Shown one piece after another: positions 15,747 through 24,799 of a stretch of 64,000 nucleotides of DNA. This DNA comes from Eubacteriaceae bacterium (GTDB taxonomy: Bacteria; Bacillota; Clostridia; Lachnospirales; Lachnospiraceae). Each line of letters begins with the position of its first letter. Position 1 is the stretch's first letter. The stretch covers positions 1-64,000 of the forward strand of contig CAJTCR010000025.1 in the NCBI GenBank assembly GCA_910574915.1. The letters run 5' to 3'. The notes beneath the pieces are model-generated. The model worked only from the letters and a program-made list of their open reading frames with translations. It was not told the origin of the DNA and did no database searches. The translations under genes and the position numbers were made by a program.

Positions 15747-17552
15747 TTATCGTGTTGTTTTTTCAGGCACTACTTTATAATAAGCGGCAGAAAACGGTTT
15801 GAAAGAAAGGCTGCATGTACCGTCTTTTAGCGCCAGTACGGTTTGTGGGTGCTCCAGCGTACCGCCATAGCAGGCTGCCTCGCTGGATAAAAGCAGCTCC
15901 AGTTTTTGTGCGCCTGGCACTGTCAGCTTGTATGCTTCCTGCGCAGTGGCGGAGAAATGAAAGACCGCGACAATGCGTTCTTTTTTGCTGCGGCGTTCCA
16001 AAGCGTACGTGCAGTCTGTTTCTGCGTGGCAGTCCAGCCACTCAAAGCCTTCTGTCTCATAGTCCATTTCATAGAGTGCCGGGTGCTCCAGGTACAGGCA
16101 GTTTAAGTCCATAATAAACTGGTGAAAGCTCTGGTGCGCCGGATAGTCCAGCAGGTTCCAGTCCTGTTCCCGTTTTTCGTCCCATTCGCGGAAATGTCCG
16201 ATTTCGTTTCCCATAAAGTTTAGCTTTTTGCCCGGATGCGCATACATATACATGTAAAAAGCGCGTGCCTGCGGGAATTTATCGTCATAGTCCCCGTGCA
16301 TTTTCTGTAGGATCGTCGCTTTTCCGTGCACGACTTCATCGTGCGACAGCGGAAGCAGAAACTGGTCGTCATAGTAATACATCATGGAAAAGGTCAGCTT
16401 ATGATAATCGGTGCTTCGGTACTGCGGGGCGGTGCGAAAATAATCCAGTGTGTCGTTCATCCAGCCCATATCCCATTTGTAGTCAAATCCAAGCCCGCCC
16501 GCGGAGACGTCTTTCGTAACGCCCGGATAGGAAGTCGAATCTTCTGCGGCAAGGATTGCGGTTGGGTGGAGCATTTTTAATCCTTCGTTCATATATTTCA
16601 GAAATTCCACGGCGTTCATATTGACACCCCTGCCTGGGTCGCCCTGCCAGTAAATGGCACGGCTGATCGCGTCCATGCGAATGCCGTCGATGTGGTATTC
16701 GCTCAGCCAGTAATTTGCGGCGGATTGGAGGAAAGAGCGCACCTCGCCGCGGGAATGCATAAAATTGCAGCTTCCCCATTCACTGACGCCGACGGCATTG
16801 TGCGGATATTCGTACAGTGCCGTTCCATCGTAATTGGACAGTCCATAGTCGTCTACGGCAAAATGTACGGGTACAAAGTCCATAATTACGCCGATCTCAT
16901 TTTGGTGGCAGCGGTCAATCAATGCCATGAGCTGGTCAGCCGTCCCGTATCTGGAAGTCGGGCTGAAAAAGCCGGTGGACTGGTAGCCCCACGATTCATC
17001 ACAGGGATATTCGTTTAACGGCATTACTTCCAGATAGTTGTAGCCGTTTTCTTTTAAATACGGAATCAGGATATCCGCCATTTCTTCATATGTATACCAG
17101 TCGTCCGCCTGGCAAGACGGTTTGCGGAAAGATCCCATATGGATCTCATAGATATTCAGCGGCTTTTTTTTGCAGTCGCTTCTGGACTGCATCCATTTGC
17201 GGTCTTGGAACTTGTAGGCATCCAGATCTCTAACAATGGAAGCAGCATTTGGGCGCAGCTCCATGCCGAAGCCATAAGGGTCGCAGTGGTCGACGCAGCG
17301 ACCGTCTTTTCCGTAAATGCGGTATTTATACATCATGCCAACTTGCGCGTCCTGCGCATGGTATTCCCAGAAATGCCCGTCGTGGGCTTTTTCCATGTCG
17401 TATTCCTGCCAGCCGTTAAACTCGCCGATCAAAGCGATTCTGGATGCGCCCGGAGCAAAGGTGCGAAAGGTCACGCCATGCCCGTCAGGATGCGCGCCCA
17501 GATACTGATAAGCGTTAAATATTTTCCCGGTATAAAATCCGTAAAAGTCCAT
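15747..17552 (-). CDS. glgB: 1,4-alpha-glucan branching enzyme
   Basis: GlgB forms alpha-1,6 branches in glycogen. The 601-residue protein has an N-terminal CBM48 domain (HGVTFRTFAPGASRIALIG) and a GH13 barrel. The barrel carries the catalytic nucleophile in DGIRMDAISRA, the acid/base Glu in AILAAEDS and the transition-state Asp in LSHDEVVHGK. A C-terminal all-beta domain follows. The start at 17552 is chosen because AAGGAGG lies 5 bases before it. No other glycogen genes are adjacent, so it stands alone. It is divergent from a TetR gene across an operator-like palindrome. Confidence 0.95.
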   Translation of the reverse strand: MDFYGFYTGKIFNAYQYLGAHPDGHGVTFRTFAPGASRIALIGEFNGWQEYDMEKAHDGHFWEYHAQDAQVGMMYKYRIYGKDGRCVDHCDPYGFGMELRPNAASIVRDLDAYKFQDRKWMQSRSDCKKKPLNIYEIHMGSFRKPSCQADDWYTYEEMADILIPYLKENGYNYLEVMPLNEYPCDESWGYQSTGFFSPTSRYGTADQLMALIDRCHQNEIGVIMDFVPVHFAVDDYGLSNYDGTALYEYPHNAVGVSEWGSCNFMHSRGEVRSFLQSAANYWLSEYHIDGIRMDAISRAIYWQGDPGRGVNMNAVEFLKYMNEGLKMLHPTAILAAEDSTSYPGVTKDVSAGGLGFDYKWDMGWMNDTLDYFRTAPQYRSTDYHKLTFSMMYYYDDQFLLPLSHDEVVHGKATILQKMHGDYDDKFPQARAFYMYMYAHPGKKLNFMGNEIGHFREWDEKREQDWNLLDYPAHQSFHQFIMDLNCLYLEHPALYEMDYETEGFEWLDCHAETDCTYALERRSKKERIVAVFHFSATAQEAYKLTVPGAQKLELLLSSEAACYGGTLEHPQTVLALKDGTCSLSFKPFSAAYYKVVPEKTTR

Positions 17553-17647
17553 AAAAACCTCCTTGAAGATCGTAGACAATCGTTGTTTCGTCTGCTATGA
17601 TTATCATAAAGGGAAATGCAGGTGATTTCCACCAACAATTTCCAACG

Positions 17648-17667
17648 TTTGTCGGATAAGCGACAAA
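17648..17667. promoter_or_regulatory. TetR-type operator palindrome
   Basis: TTTGTCG and CGACAAA are perfectly inverted around GATAAG, in the intergenic region between glgB and the divergent TetR gene. It is the likely binding site of that regulator and could control both genes. Confidence 0.55.
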
Positions 17668-17726
17668 TTTGAAAAAATGACGTTTTTCAAAAAACTACCC
17701 GATAAGAAAGGAACCAGAAAAGCACA

Positions 17727-18260
17727 ATGGATATCCGAATCCAAAAAACGGAAAAAGCGATTAAAAACGCGTTTATGGAGCTGCGGTCAAAAAAGCCGTT
17801 GGAAAAGATTACGGTAAAAGAACTGTGCAGCCTTGCCTGCATTAATAAATCGACTTTTTATGCGCACTATGAGGATCTTTACGCGCTGTCGGAAACGATG
17901 GAAACAGAGACGATGGTTTCGGTATTAAAAAGCATCCCCCATGCGCAGGAATATACGTTTGAAAATCTGGATGTTGTGGCAAAAGAGCTGTGCCTTGCGT
18001 TTGTGTCGCATTTTTCTCTGATCCAGGTACTGTTTTCCGGCAAAGGCCACAGCTATCTTGCCGATAAGCTGGAGACAGAGATTAAAAAGACTGTGTTTGA
18101 AAAATTTCCTGAGTATAAGGAGGATGAAAAGAAAAATATTATGCTGTCTTTCTGCATTCAGGGAGCGTATTATGCGTACTGGCATAACCAGGAGATCGGG
18201 ATAGAGACATTGGCGCAGGAGATCGAGCATATGGTAAAGGTTGTGCAAAAAAGGCTATAA
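17727..18260 (+). CDS. TetR-family transcriptional regulator
   Basis: The 177-residue protein has a TetR DNA-binding domain at residues 5-50 (ITVKELCSLACINKSTFYAH) and a helical ligand-binding domain resembling the TetR_C subfamily of DhaS-like regulators. The ribosome site is GAAAGGAAC, 11 bases from the start. It is divergent from glgB and separated from it by a perfect palindrome. Its end abuts a large palindromic repeat. The ligand is unknown. Confidence 0.87.
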   Translation: MDIRIQKTEKAIKNAFMELRSKKPLEKITVKELCSLACINKSTFYAHYEDLYALSETMETETMVSVLKSIPHAQEYTFENLDVVAKELCLAFVSHFSLIQVLFSGKGHSYLADKLETEIKKTVFEKFPEYKEDEKKNIMLSFCIQGAYYAYWHNQEIGIETLAQEIEHMVKVVQKRL

Positions 18261-18827
18261 CTAGAGCTACTTTGATATATTTTTACAAGAAGGGACGCCA
18301 GGAGAGAGGGTGGGTACACTCTGGCGGCGTCCGTTCCAGAATGTTAAGAATTGCTAGGTATCCTGCTGCTACGCCCTGGCTGTGTCCGGTCGCGCCACCT
18401 AGTTCGCTGCCTGCTGGCAGCTAAAGGTGCCGCTTGGCTGCGCCCCTAGTTGTTTTGCAGAATACCAAGCAATTCTAACCATTCTTCCAAAGCCGCCACC
18501 AGAGTGTACCCACCCTCTCTCCTGGCTGTTCTTCGCAAGTGCTGCCCAAACAAGCCAATATGGTTTGGTAGCTGTAGTACTAGAGCGAACTTTATCTGAT
18601 TTGCGCTTCCAAGAGAATTATTTTGGATGGGTTTTCTATGTAAAATAACCTAGAATCTGTTATATCATATGGTTGATTTTGTTCATGGTAGACAAACCAA
18701 ACCATATTGCGCTTGTTTCGCAGCATTTACGAAAAGCAGCCGGGAGGCACATTCTCTCTCCCAGCGTCCCTTCCTGTAAAAATTTACCAAAGCAATCCAA
18801 ATTAGTTCGCTCTAGGATAGCTACAGC
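18256..18827. repeat. Composite interspersed palindrome, copies C and D
   Basis: Copy C (18294-18527) has outer arms GCCAGGAGAGAGGGTGGGTA and complement, inner arms around AGAATTGCTAGGTATCCTGC, and the shared core CTGCCTGCTGGCAG. A second, outer level of inverted repetition surrounds it. CTAGAGCTACTTTGATATAT...AAGGGACGC at 18260-18298 is mirrored by GCGTCCC...TTTACCAAAGCAATCC...GCTCTAG at 18764-18815. AACAAGCCAATATGGTTTGG (18550) is mirrored near 18695-18717. The whole fills the gap between the convergent TetR and ThrE-type genes. No credible gene lies within it. Confidence 0.75.
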
Positions 18828-18840
18828 CCTTTTCTAACAT

Positions 18841-19326
18841 TTATTTATGATTTTTATGCGGATGGTGCAGCAGATGAGACGCGAGGTCTTTGCCCAGAAA
18901 GTAGACCCGTCTGTAATATGTAAACGTGGAAATCAGTACAAACCCGATGCTGATTCCAAGCAGAGTCAGCGCGCAGGCTCTGGCATATACCCACATTTCG
19001 TCTGTTTCCTGTAATAAAAAATGTACAGCGGTATTGTAAATCAGGCTTCCGGGTGTCAGCGGGATAATCGCCGGATACAAAAATACGGTTGAGGGCATTT
19101 TAAATTTCATTGCCATAATCTCAGCATACAAAGAAGCAAACATCGCTGCAAGCAGAGAATACACCAGCCTCGCGTCGATAAACTGCACGAGCAGCAGATA
19201 ACAGAGCCTGGTCAGTGCGCCGCCAAGACCCGCCCATATAAGATAACGCCGCTGCATCTGGTATTTTAAGCCGAAGCCGATGGAAGCGAGAAAAGATAAG
19301 AAAATCAGTTTTATACTTTCTGCCAT
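18841..19326 (-). CDS. Threonine/serine exporter, small membrane subunit (ThrE C-terminal half)
   Basis: This 161-residue protein with about five transmembrane segments corresponds to the C-terminal half of ThrE-type exporters (ThrE_2/DUF3815). It includes the helix ending FLYPAIIPLTPGSLIYNTA, with the conserved PLTPGS motif. The gene overlaps the upstream half by 16 bases, so the two subunits are co-translated. Together they would form a complete amino-acid or dipeptide exporter. It ends at the palindromic repeat region. Confidence 0.85.
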   Translation of the reverse strand: MAESIKLIFLSFLASIGFGLKYQMQRRYLIWAGLGGALTRLCYLLLVQFIDARLVYSLLAAMFASLYAEIMAMKFKMPSTVFLYPAIIPLTPGSLIYNTAVHFLLQETDEMWVYARACALTLLGISIGFVLISTFTYYRRVYFLGKDLASHLLHHPHKNHK

Positions 19327-20090
19327 TGTATCATTTGTCCTCCAAACAGATAGATGCTCAAAACCAGGCCGAGTACAATCGCTACAGATTCCAGCACGAC
19401 CTTTAAAAATTCCAGGATACCGTTCATTTCATTGCCGCACAAAATATTTCGCACAGCGTTTACAAGCGAGATGCTTGGTATCATCATCAGGCTGTTTGTA
19501 ATAATAATAATAAAGAAGTTTTCTCCGATCCCAAGCTTTACAAACAAGAGCGTAAACGATCCGGCAGCCCACATGCAGACTGTATTCGCAACGATCTGGT
19601 TAATATTGCGCCTGTCAAAATATTCGGACAGGCAGTGCAGCAGAAATGTATTTATCATAACGGCAATAATATCCGCAAAGCTTCCGCCGTACATGGCACA
19701 AAGCGTAGACATGGAAAGCAGGTGCCCGAGTACGATCCAGCCAGCCGGAGCGTCTGCGACATCTTCTGCTTGGGCAAGCAGCCCGGCAAGCGATTCTGGT
19801 TCGGGCGTCTGTGCGCATACTTTGCGGGAAAGCTGGTTAAAGCGGTTGAGTTTTTCCAGATGCGTGCTCGAAGAATGGATACTGATCTGCCGCATTCCTG
19901 AAACATCATCTTCCGATTTTGCGCCGAGCATAATCAGGCTGTTGAGGGAAAAAATGCTGATAGAATTCAGGTGATAGCTGCGGCAGATCCGGTACATCGT
20001 GTCGTTCACGCGTTCCAGATTGGCTCCGACAGACAGCATTTTGCCGCCAAGGTTTGCGGCAAAGTCAAGAATGTATTCAATATCCGTCAT
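19311..20090 (-). CDS. Threonine/serine exporter, large subunit (ThrE N-terminal half)
   Basis: The 259-residue protein matches the ThrE N-terminal domain (DUF1212). A soluble N-terminus carries FAANLGGKMLSVGANLERV, then five transmembrane helices follow, including FFIIIITNSLMMIPSISLVN. In Corynebacterium ThrE both halves are fused, whereas here they are two overlapping genes, as commonly seen in Clostridia. The ribosome site GGAGGTGACC directly precedes the start, and a consensus promoter lies upstream at 20121-20149. Confidence 0.87.
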   Translation of the reverse strand: MTDIEYILDFAANLGGKMLSVGANLERVNDTMYRICRSYHLNSISIFSLNSLIMLGAKSEDDVSGMRQISIHSSSTHLEKLNRFNQLSRKVCAQTPEPESLAGLLAQAEDVADAPAGWIVLGHLLSMSTLCAMYGGSFADIIAVMINTFLLHCLSEYFDRRNINQIVANTVCMWAAGSFTLLFVKLGIGENFFIIIITNSLMMIPSISLVNAVRNILCGNEMNGILEFLKVVLESVAIVLGLVLSIYLFGGQMIQWQKV

Positions 20091-20120
20091 AAAATGGTCA
20101 CCTCCGTAAACATCTCACTC

Positions 20121-20149
20121 ATTATATACCATTTAGTGAAGAGTCACAA
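20121..20149 (-). promoter_or_regulatory. Sigma-A type promoter of the ThrE-like operon
   Basis: On the minus strand TTGTGA (20144-20149) and TATAAT (20121-20126) are separated by 17 bases, about 30 bases upstream of the ribosome site. Confidence 0.7.
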
Positions 20150-20180
20150 GTGAAAAATTTATGTGCGCAGGTGAGCTTTT

Positions 20181-21584
20181 TTACTTTTTCATGCAGCAGT
20201 GTTTGTATTTTTTGCCGGAACCGCATGGACACGGATCGTTGCGGCTTATTTTTGGGGCAGTACGTATATAAGGCTCGTCCTGCCTTCCGTCGTTGAGCAG
20301 GATGCCGATAGCGCGTGTTTTTTCCTGGGGATACTGCTCGTAGTAATGTCCGCCGGAAAAGTATGGTTCCATACGGTGGTAGTTTTTCAGCAGGCTGTCT
20401 TTTAAATACCGCAGCTTGGAGCCGTTTTCCAGCTTTGTCATAAAGTCTGCGATCCTTGCGTATTCCTGCGGGTGTTCCTGCTTTAAAATTGCCGCCTGCT
20501 CCAGTATGCTTTCGCGCTGTTCGATCATGCAAAGCTGTGCGTCGGCGATTGCAAATTTTTTGTAGATCTCGTCCTCATCGTCATACGCGTCAACATTAAA
20601 ATCGTGAAACAGCTCCAGATAAGAGAGCAGCGTTTCGTCGATTCTGGGATCGGAAAGGACACGCTGGTAATGGTAGAGCTCCACTGCTGTCTGGATGATT
20701 TTTTGCTCCATCTGCTGCGTGCATGTCCTTTGAATATAAGAAAAGATCTGTTCGACTTTTTTATATTCCTCGGTCTGATAGGCAACGCTCATACATGCGT
20801 TGGCAAGCAGCAGGGACACTTCCGGCATATATTCTTTTACATAAATATTGTATTGCTCCAAAAACTGATACAGGCTGTCCAATATGGAAACCAGGCAGTG
20901 TTTTTTTGCATACTGGTTCATGGCAAGCAGCCCGGTATAGGCTTCGATCAGCTTTGGCGTCTGCTCCCTGGACCAGCGGGTATCCTTGTGAATCACATCA
21001 AATAAAGCGGTCATGCCCTGGTCATACAGCAGGTTATCGTCGCAAAAAGAAGCGTACATAATTAAAAAGTCGATATCCCGGCAGCCAAGCGCATAAGCTT
21101 TTTCACAGGCAGTCAGTGCTTTTTGGTTAAAGCCGCGGTCTTTGTAGGAAAAAGCAAGCACCATCTGGAACCATTTATTTTCAGGGTCTTTGCTTACGAG
21201 CAGCTCTGCGTTTTTTACTGCTTTTCCGGTATTTCCGCAGCGCCGCTGCGCCATAATCAGCAGGTATAAAAACTGGATGTCCTGCGGAAAGCGATTCCAG
21301 GCTTGTTCGCAGGCATCCCGGTATAAGGTGATATTTTTTTCCTTGCGGTAAGCCTGGATCTGGCGCATCATCTGGACGGCAACCGGATTGCTGAGTGCAG
21401 GAAAAACAGGCGCATCCGGTTTGCTGCGTGCATTTTTCAAATGCTCATAAGCCTGGCGAATGACCTGAAACTGTTCAGGGTCAGATTCCGGCGAATGCAG
21501 GCGAACCAGTTTAAAATAAGCCTTTTTGATTTCTTCCGGCGAAGCGTCCTGCTCCAGCCCGAGTGTTTCGTAATCGGTATTCAT
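20181..21584 (-). CDS. J-domain-like / TPR / SEC-C protein
   Basis: The start at 21584 follows TGAGGAGTG and gives 467 residues. Residues 1-60 resemble a J-domain (YETLGLEQDASPEEIKKAYF and FQVIRQAYEHLKNA), but the catalytic HPD tripeptide is replaced by HSP (LVRLHSPESDP). It may not stimulate Hsp70 ATPase in the usual way. The middle is an alpha-helical TPR-like array. The C-terminus is a zinc-binding SEC-C motif (RNDPCPCGSGKKYKHCC), as found at the end of SecA. It is the last gene of a GrpE-like/Hsp70/J operon and probably acts as the client adaptor of that Hsp70. Confidence 0.82.
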   Translation of the reverse strand: MNTDYETLGLEQDASPEEIKKAYFKLVRLHSPESDPEQFQVIRQAYEHLKNARSKPDAPVFPALSNPVAVQMMRQIQAYRKEKNITLYRDACEQAWNRFPQDIQFLYLLIMAQRRCGNTGKAVKNAELLVSKDPENKWFQMVLAFSYKDRGFNQKALTACEKAYALGCRDIDFLIMYASFCDDNLLYDQGMTALFDVIHKDTRWSREQTPKLIEAYTGLLAMNQYAKKHCLVSILDSLYQFLEQYNIYVKEYMPEVSLLLANACMSVAYQTEEYKKVEQIFSYIQRTCTQQMEQKIIQTAVELYHYQRVLSDPRIDETLLSYLELFHDFNVDAYDDEDEIYKKFAIADAQLCMIEQRESILEQAAILKQEHPQEYARIADFMTKLENGSKLRYLKDSLLKNYHRMEPYFSGGHYYEQYPQEKTRAIGILLNDGRQDEPYIRTAPKISRNDPCPCGSGKKYKHCCMKK

Positions 21585-21631
21585 GCAATCACTCCTCAGC
21601 TTCGTTTGCAATTATGGCGGCAGTCCCGTTC

Positions 21632-23344
21632 CTAGGACTCGTCAGATAATTCATCCAGCAAATATAATAAATCGGATTCACATACTTTTGCAAGATCCAG
21701 GTCTTCTAAAATCAGCGCTTCTTTTAAGTCATAGATGGCGCCTTCCAGATCGTCGGATAAAAACTTGTCCTTTTGAATCCGCGGGTCTTTTAACAGCCGT
21801 TCGGCACGTCTTATAATCGTGCGGAAATCCTTTGCGTGCGGGGCGTCTTTCCATTTGCTGACATCGATCATTTCTTCCTGTGCCGCCTGCTCCTGCATCA
21901 TATTGATCTCTATCGAAGCGTCTGCGCCGGTACTTGCGATTGTGGCTTTTACGCTCAGCATTCCGTTTAAATTGTAGGAAAATTCTACATTGATCCGTTC
22001 CGCGCGGGCTTTTTTTGAAGGAATGCCGTGGATTTCAAAATCGCCTAAAAAATGGTTTCTGCTTGCCGAGCGGCTTTCGCCCTGATAGACTTCAATATGG
22101 GCAACGGTCTGGAAATCGCTGCTCGTAAAATAAGTTTCGCTGCGTGTGACAGGGATCGTGACATTGCGTGGAATCACAACCGCCATCCGGTCCATCGAAA
22201 AATCATCGACAACACGGATGCCAAGCGTATATGGGTTTACGTCGGTAATAATAATGCTGTCTTCCTGATGGATGCTGCCTTCGATAATGCCAGCCTGGAT
22301 CGCGGCACCTTCTGCCACGGCATAGTCAGGATTGACTGCCTGCGCAGGCTCCATATGCAGGTAGTTTTCGATATCTTTTGCAACGAGCGGCATTCTCGTA
22401 GAGCCGCCGACTAAAATCACACGGTCGATATCCGCAGCAAGGATACCGCTGTCAGCAAGGACGACGTCAATCGGCGGGTGTGTGCGTTCGATCAGCTCTT
22501 TGGTCATTTCCTCAAACGCTTCCACGGTAATGGTTTCATCCAAAGCAAGCGGTTCGCCGGATTTTTCAGCGATCATCGGGATTACGATCTGGTAAGCAGG
22601 TTCGGTGCTCAGTGCTTTTTTGCAGTTTTCCGCGGCTTCTTTTAATTTGACCATCGCGAATTTATCTTTCGTCAGGTCGATGTCATGCTTGCTTTGAAAT
22701 TCGCTGATGAGCCAGTGCATAATTTTTTCATCAAAATCTTTGCCGCCGAGCTGATTGTCGCCGCTGCTCGCCTTTACTTCCAAAACGCCGTCAAACATTT
22801 CCAGCAAAGTCACATCAAATGTACCGCCGCCCAAGTCATAAACGAGGATATGGCTTTCTTCCTCCATATGTTCCAAACCGTAGCTCAATGCGGCTGCCGT
22901 CGGTTCATTTAAAATACGCATCACTTCCAGCCCGGCTTTTGTCCCGGCTTCTACGGTTGCCTGGCGCTGTAAATCGTCAAAATATGCCGGCACAGAGATG
23001 ACGGCACGGGTGACGTCGGTTTTTAAATAGTCGGATGCGTAAGCTTTGACATATTCTAACAGCTTGGCGGAAAGCTCTACCGGCGTATAAGGCTGTTTAT
23101 TTAAAGTGATTTTTTCATTTGTGCCAATTTTACGTTTTACTTCAATGGCTGTATTTTCTGGTGATAATAAATATTGTGCACGTGCTTTTTCGCCGACGAC
23201 AAAATCCCCGCTCTCGTTAATCCCTACAGCGGACGGGGTAATAATCTCATGCTCTAAGTTAAAGATCATAAGAGGTTTTCCGTTTTGTATTACGGCTGCT
23301 TCTGTCGTGGATGTGCCAAGATCGATACCTATAACTGTACTCAT
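21632..23344 (-). CDS. Hsp70-family chaperone (DnaK-like, accessory)
   Basis: This 570-residue protein has an actin-like ATPase domain with phosphate-1 motif IGIDLGTSTTEAAV, phosphate-2 VYDLGGGTFDVTLL and adenosine motif ILVGGSTRMPLV. A beta-type substrate domain and a short helical lid follow. It is about 40 residues shorter than DnaK, and the C-terminus lacks the usual EEVD-like or acidic tail. The start at 23344 (MSTVIGID) is preferred because AGGAGAG lies before it. It sits between a GrpE-like gene and a J/SEC-C gene rather than in an hrcA-grpE-dnaK-dnaJ operon, so this is a specialised second chaperone (HscC-like). Confidence 0.9.
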   Translation of the reverse strand: MSTVIGIDLGTSTTEAAVIQNGKPLMIFNLEHEIITPSAVGINESGDFVVGEKARAQYLLSPENTAIEVKRKIGTNEKITLNKQPYTPVELSAKLLEYVKAYASDYLKTDVTRAVISVPAYFDDLQRQATVEAGTKAGLEVMRILNEPTAAALSYGLEHMEEESHILVYDLGGGTFDVTLLEMFDGVLEVKASSGDNQLGGKDFDEKIMHWLISEFQSKHDIDLTKDKFAMVKLKEAAENCKKALSTEPAYQIVIPMIAEKSGEPLALDETITVEAFEEMTKELIERTHPPIDVVLADSGILAADIDRVILVGGSTRMPLVAKDIENYLHMEPAQAVNPDYAVAEGAAIQAGIIEGSIHQEDSIIITDVNPYTLGIRVVDDFSMDRMAVVIPRNVTIPVTRSETYFTSSDFQTVAHIEVYQGESRSASRNHFLGDFEIHGIPSKKARAERINVEFSYNLNGMLSVKATIASTGADASIEINMMQEQAAQEEMIDVSKWKDAPHAKDFRTIIRRAERLLKDPRIQKDKFLSDDLEGAIYDLKEALILEDLDLAKVCESDLLYLLDELSDES

Positions 23345-23412
23345 TTGCTCTCCTGTTTCCGGCAAAGTGCCCATATTGCGGCAGAATGCCTTTTTATGGA
23401 TGTTTGTGGATT

Positions 23413-24153
23413 CTATTTTTTCGGCGGTTTTGCCTTTTTATCTTTTTTGGAAAAACGGTATGCGGATGCCTGCGCTTTTTTTCTGACCTTTCCTTTGTAC
23501 AGATATCCGCAGCGATAGATTTCTGCAATCGTTTTATCCTGCGCAGGGTCTTCCGTCTCGACTGCTTCGATAATATCGTGCAGAGCATAGTCAACGCTGA
23601 CACCGCAGTCCTGGATTATGCTGATCGCACAGGCACGGCGGTATTGTTCCAGATTTTTTTCCATAAGTGTAATTTGGGAAGTCCATGTATTATCTTTGGA
23701 GGCGGCATAGTGTTTTAAGCTCCAAAACTGTTCCTGATACGATTCAAACAGCGTTAACAGCAGCTTTTCTGTTTCGTCTGCTTCCCGCAGGCGCAGCTTT
23801 ACACTTTCTTCGTCAGAGCTTTTTTCGTCCCACTCGTCGAGCAGGTCTTCGATCGCCATATCATGTTTATGAATTTCCGCATGAAGCTGCTGAAAACGCT
23901 CTTCCAACGGATAGAAATTCTGCTGCAACTGCTGATCAATCTGCTGCTTTAGTTCATGGTGGGTTTCATTCAGCGTTTCTTCCAGCCTGCCGATGGAATG
24001 CTCCGCACCGTCCTGAAACTGCCGGAAGCTTTCGGCGATACCGTTTAAAGTATCCAGTTTTTGATGGACATTGACAATATCCCGTGTCAGCACTGCAAGC
24101 TGGTCGTCAAGCTGATGATACATGCCGTCCTGCTTTTTGCGTCTAAAAAACAT
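23413..24153 (-). CDS. GrpE-like nucleotide exchange factor with long coiled coil
   Basis: The 246-residue protein starts at 24153 (MFFRRKKQDG). It has a long heptad-rich helix at residues 10-90 (LDDQLAVLTRDIVNVHQKLD, then repeated Gln/Glu-rich segments). The C-terminus (DCGVSVDYALHDIIEAVETE, then IAEIYRCGYLYKGKVRKKA) resembles the beta-domain of GrpE, which opens the Hsp70 nucleotide cleft. It is first in the operon with the Hsp70 and J-like genes, and a consensus promoter lies upstream. GrpE homology is remote and rests mainly on the C-terminal segment and the context. Confidence 0.65.
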   Translation of the reverse strand: MFFRRKKQDGMYHQLDDQLAVLTRDIVNVHQKLDTLNGIAESFRQFQDGAEHSIGRLEETLNETHHELKQQIDQQLQQNFYPLEERFQQLHAEIHKHDMAIEDLLDEWDEKSSDEESVKLRLREADETEKLLLTLFESYQEQFWSLKHYAASKDNTWTSQITLMEKNLEQYRRACAISIIQDCGVSVDYALHDIIEAVETEDPAQDKTIAEIYRCGYLYKGKVRKKAQASAYRFSKKDKKAKPPKK

Positions 24154-24341
24154 GGTTTTATCCTGCCTTTCTTTGCCGGAAATATTGAAAATCCGGTTTG
24201 GATATGGGCTGTTGTCAAGCGCAGAATACAATGGCAGCCTTACTGCATGATATTTTTCTCTGCCAGTTGACACAGACTGTAAAATAGAGGATAATAAGCA
24301 GTGAATTCAGGCTGACTTTACAGATTCTGCTATTCTATTAA

Positions 24342-24370
24342 AGAATAAAGGAAGAGGGTATGGCTGTCAA
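24342..24370 (-). promoter_or_regulatory. Promoter of the accessory Hsp70 operon
   Basis: On the minus strand TTGACA (24365-24370) and TATTCT (24342-24347) are spaced 17 bases. No CIRCE-type inverted repeat is seen, so heat-shock control by HrcA is not indicated. Confidence 0.6.
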
Positions 24371-24422
24371 GGGAAAAATTAAGAAATTTTGCGGCGGATT
24401 TTTAGTATTGTGAGGTGAAATT

Positions 24423-24692
24423 ATGGAGTACATTTACAAAACAAAAGGAACCTGTTCCAAACAGATCAAGTTAAACATTGAAGGCAATATTGTTACAGAC
24501 GTGGTGTTTACCGGCGGCTGTGACGGAAACCTCAAGGCGATTCCTGCGCTTGTCAATGGGCTGACCGTAGAGGAGATCGAGAAAAAGCTGTCAGGGATCC
24601 AGTGCGGGTTTAAGCAGACGTCCTGCGGCGACCAGCTTGCAAAGGCTTGCAGGGAAGCGTATGAGTGCCAAATAAACGGGGCGCCGTCTTAA
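24423..24692 (+). CDS. TSCPD-domain protein (TIGR03905 type)
   Basis: This 89-residue protein consists of a single TSCPD domain: TKGTCSKQIKLNIEGN, VVFTGGCDGNLKAIPALVNG, and a C-terminal QTSCGDQLAKACREA. The three conserved cysteine positions suggest metal binding. The domain is also found at the end of some ribonucleotide reductases, but free-standing copies have no assigned function. The ribosome site GAGGTG is 7 bases upstream. It stands alone and ends at a very strong terminator. Confidence 0.85.
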   Translation: MEYIYKTKGTCSKQIKLNIEGNIVTDVVFTGGCDGNLKAIPALVNGLTVEEIEKKLSGIQCGFKQTSCGDQLAKACREAYECQINGAPS

Positions 24693-24720
24693 AAACATTC
24701 TCCGCTTTGCGGACTATTTA

Positions 24721-24765
24721 CGCCAGATGCAGGGTACATAACCGTTAGGTACCCTGCATCTGGCG
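24721..24765. terminator. Perfect 17-bp stem between convergent genes
   Basis: CGCCAGATGCAGGGTAC and its exact complement enclose an 11-base loop, 28 bases after the TSCPD gene and 35 bases before the end of the convergent alpha-galactosidase gene. It lacks a long T-run, so it may act in both directions mainly through stem stability. Confidence 0.7.
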
Positions 24766-24799
24766 CAAATCTCTCGCAAAGTGGGAAATACCATACATT

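Noticed and set aside
18427-18648. Plus-strand ORF in the C/D palindrome
   Set aside because: Sequence is explained by the repeat, and the translation resembles those of other repeat copies in several frames.
24154-24422. CIRCE heat-shock operator upstream of the Hsp70 operon
   Set aside because: No TTAGCACTC-N9-GAGTGCTAA-like inverted repeat is present.
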